Source: an uncultured Lachnospiraceae bacterium (GTDB taxonomy: Bacteria > Bacillota > Clostridia > Lachnospirales > Lachnospiraceae). From it: a stretch of 7,053 bases of DNA. The translations under genes were made by a program, and so were the position numbers. The notes below the pieces were generated by a model. The model had not been told where the DNA came from. It made no database searches and saw only the letters and a list, made by a program, of their open reading frames with translations. Shown one piece after another: positions 6,672-7,053 of this stretch. The DNA is taken from assembly GCA_934371475.1 (NCBI GenBank), contig CAKRNX010000119.1:1-7053 (forward strand), read 5' to 3'. Position 1 is the stretch's first letter; the number at the start of each line of letters is the position of its first letter.

Positions 6672-6735
6672 GTGCTATAGGGAATTATGAGAATTTCCTA
6701 CAGCACAAGTCTCCGGCAAGATGCGCACCTCGCAG
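6672..6735. repeat. Post-terminator palindromic element, copy 2
   Basis: Bases 6672-6686 pair with 6692-6706 at 14 of 15 positions (one A-C mismatch, one G-U) around the loop ATGAG. As in copy 1, the palindrome starts right after the terminator U tract. It has a TATAGGGAATTA...TTTCCTACA core, with AAGATG at 6718 and CTCGCAG at 6729-6735 further on. No U tract follows, so it is not itself a + strand terminator. The matching position, core and downstream heptamer suggest a repeat family. Confidence 0.55.
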
Positions 6736-6752
6736 CAAGAACGCGGGAGTAC

Positions 6753-6784
6753 TCCTGAAACAGGATTGCCTTTCCTGAAGCAGG
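6753..6784. repeat. Pair of 12-base direct repeats, TCCTGAARCAGG, 20 bases apart
   Basis: TCCTGAAACAGG (6753-6764) and TCCTGAAGCAGG (6773-6784) differ at one base. Each is itself a small inverted repeat (CCTG/CAGG). They start 20 bases apart, close to two helical turns. A separate perfect palindrome GGAGTACTCC (6746-6755) overlaps the first copy. They sit about 90 bases upstream of the tRNA promoter and could be a regulator binding site or a remnant of repeat DNA. No protein partner is identifiable. Confidence 0.45.
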
Positions 6785-6801
6785 CATAATCAAGGCGTGT
6801 A

Positions 6802-6834
6802 CCGGGTGCTGATAGGCGGTCAGACAGCATCCGG
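6802..6834. other. 10-bp hairpin without U tract
   Basis: CCGGGTGCTG (6802-6811) pairs with CAGCATCCGG (6825-6834) with one G-U pair around a 13-base loop. No T run follows on either strand side, so it is not an intrinsic terminator. It lies between the second palindromic element and the tRNA promoter. Role unknown. Confidence 0.5.
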
Positions 6835-6875
6835 AATGTGCTGAAAAAGAAATTAAAAAAAGTTGAAAAAAGTTG

Positions 6876-6904
6876 TTGACAAAACATGGACTCATCCGTA
6901 TAAT
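6876..6904 (+). promoter_or_regulatory. Perfect-consensus promoter with A-rich UP-like tract for tRNA-Ser
   Basis: TTGACA (6876-6881) and TATAAT (6899-6904) are both exact consensus and are separated by 17 bases. Upstream, 6843-6870 is a run of A tracts resembling an UP element. The predicted start is near 6911, about 58 bases before the tRNA. This is the strength expected of a stable-RNA promoter. The leader can form GTCTC (6914-6918) with GAGAC (6933-6937) close to the transcript 5' end. Confidence 0.88.
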
Positions 6905-6968
6905 AATAAATGCGTCTCACGTAAGAAGTTGAGAGACACAAAATGAGATATAGAATGAGTTCAGGCAT

Positions 6969-7053
6969 GGAGAAGTACTCAAGTGGCTGAAGAGGCGCCC
7001 CTGCTAAGGGTGTAGGCCGTTTATAGCGGCGCGAGGGTTCAAATCCCTCCTTC
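6969..7053 (+). tRNA. tRNA-Ser(GCU), 3' end cut by the window edge
   Basis: A class II tRNA reads AGC and AGU codons. The acceptor 5' strand is GGAGAAG (6969-6975). The D stem is CTC/GAG (6978-6980, 6992-6994). The anticodon stem is CGCCC/GGGTG (6996-7000, 7008-7012) with loop CTGCTAA, giving anticodon GCT at 7003-7005. The long variable arm typical of serine tRNAs is GCCG/CGGC (7016-7019, 7027-7030). The T stem is GAGGG/CCCTC (7033-7037, 7045-7049) with loop TTCAAAT. Only CTTC of the 3' acceptor strand is inside the window; three acceptor bases, the discriminator and any encoded CCA are missing. More tRNA genes may follow downstream. Confidence 0.96.

Noticed and set aside
6753..6784. A CRISPR-like array at the TCCTGAARCAGG repeats
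   Set aside because: There are only two 12-base units with an 8-base gap and no cas genes nearby.
6675..6968. A 97-residue minus-strand reading frame between the second terminator and tRNA-Ser
   Set aside because: It runs through the tRNA promoter, A tracts and hairpins, has no ribosome binding site, and its Phe-rich stretch is only the reverse of the A tracts.

Overview
The window is ordinary chromosomal sequence from a low-to-mid GC Gram-positive anaerobe. The best guess is a member of the Clostridia, probably Lachnospiraceae. This rests on strong AGGAGG-type ribosome binding sites, sigma-A-like promoters with 17-bp spacers, intrinsic terminators with long U tracts, cysteine-rich F1 subunits, and the flavour of the ATP-grasp and glycosyltransferase proteins. 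The taxonomic guess is an inference; no 16S or other marker gene is present. All genes I can support are on the + strand.

Layout. (1) Positions 1-3975 hold the 3' part of a classical F-type ATP synthase operon in the order atpA (5' end cut off), atpG, atpD, atpC. Gaps are short (20, 17 and 12 bases) and each carries a ribosome binding site. These four genes encode the alpha, gamma, beta and epsilon subunits of F1; delta and the membrane F0 genes would lie upstream. (2) Positions 3976-4323 are non-coding. They hold a run of in-frame TAA stops, a structured 3' untranslated stretch, a very long intrinsic terminator, a separate palindrome directly behind the terminator, and a good promoter. (3) Positions 4324-6548 hold a two-gene unit driven by that promoter: a free-standing ATP-grasp ligase and, overlapping it by 7 bases, a membrane-anchored family 2 glycosyltransferase of the ArnC/GtrB/DPM1 type. 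Together they look like a small envelope-glycan or lipid-linked-sugar modification cassette, but the product is unknown. (4) Positions 6549-6968 are non-coding. They hold a second intrinsic terminator, a second palindrome resembling the first, a pair of 12-base direct repeats, a 10-bp hairpin without a U tract, and a perfect-consensus promoter behind an A-rich tract. (5) A tRNA-Ser(GCU) gene begins at 6969 and runs off the window end, lacking the last few acceptor bases.

Most unusual points. The two terminators at 4097-4161 and 6616-6671 are each followed at once by a near-perfect palindrome with a shared TATAGGRAATTA...TTTCCTA core, and a shared CTCGCAG heptamer sits 23-24 bases further on. 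This suggests two diverged copies of a dispersed intergenic repeat. The ATP-grasp/glycosyltransferase pair is the best candidate for an under-described pathway. Nothing resembling a CRISPR array, transposase, phage gene or defence system is present.
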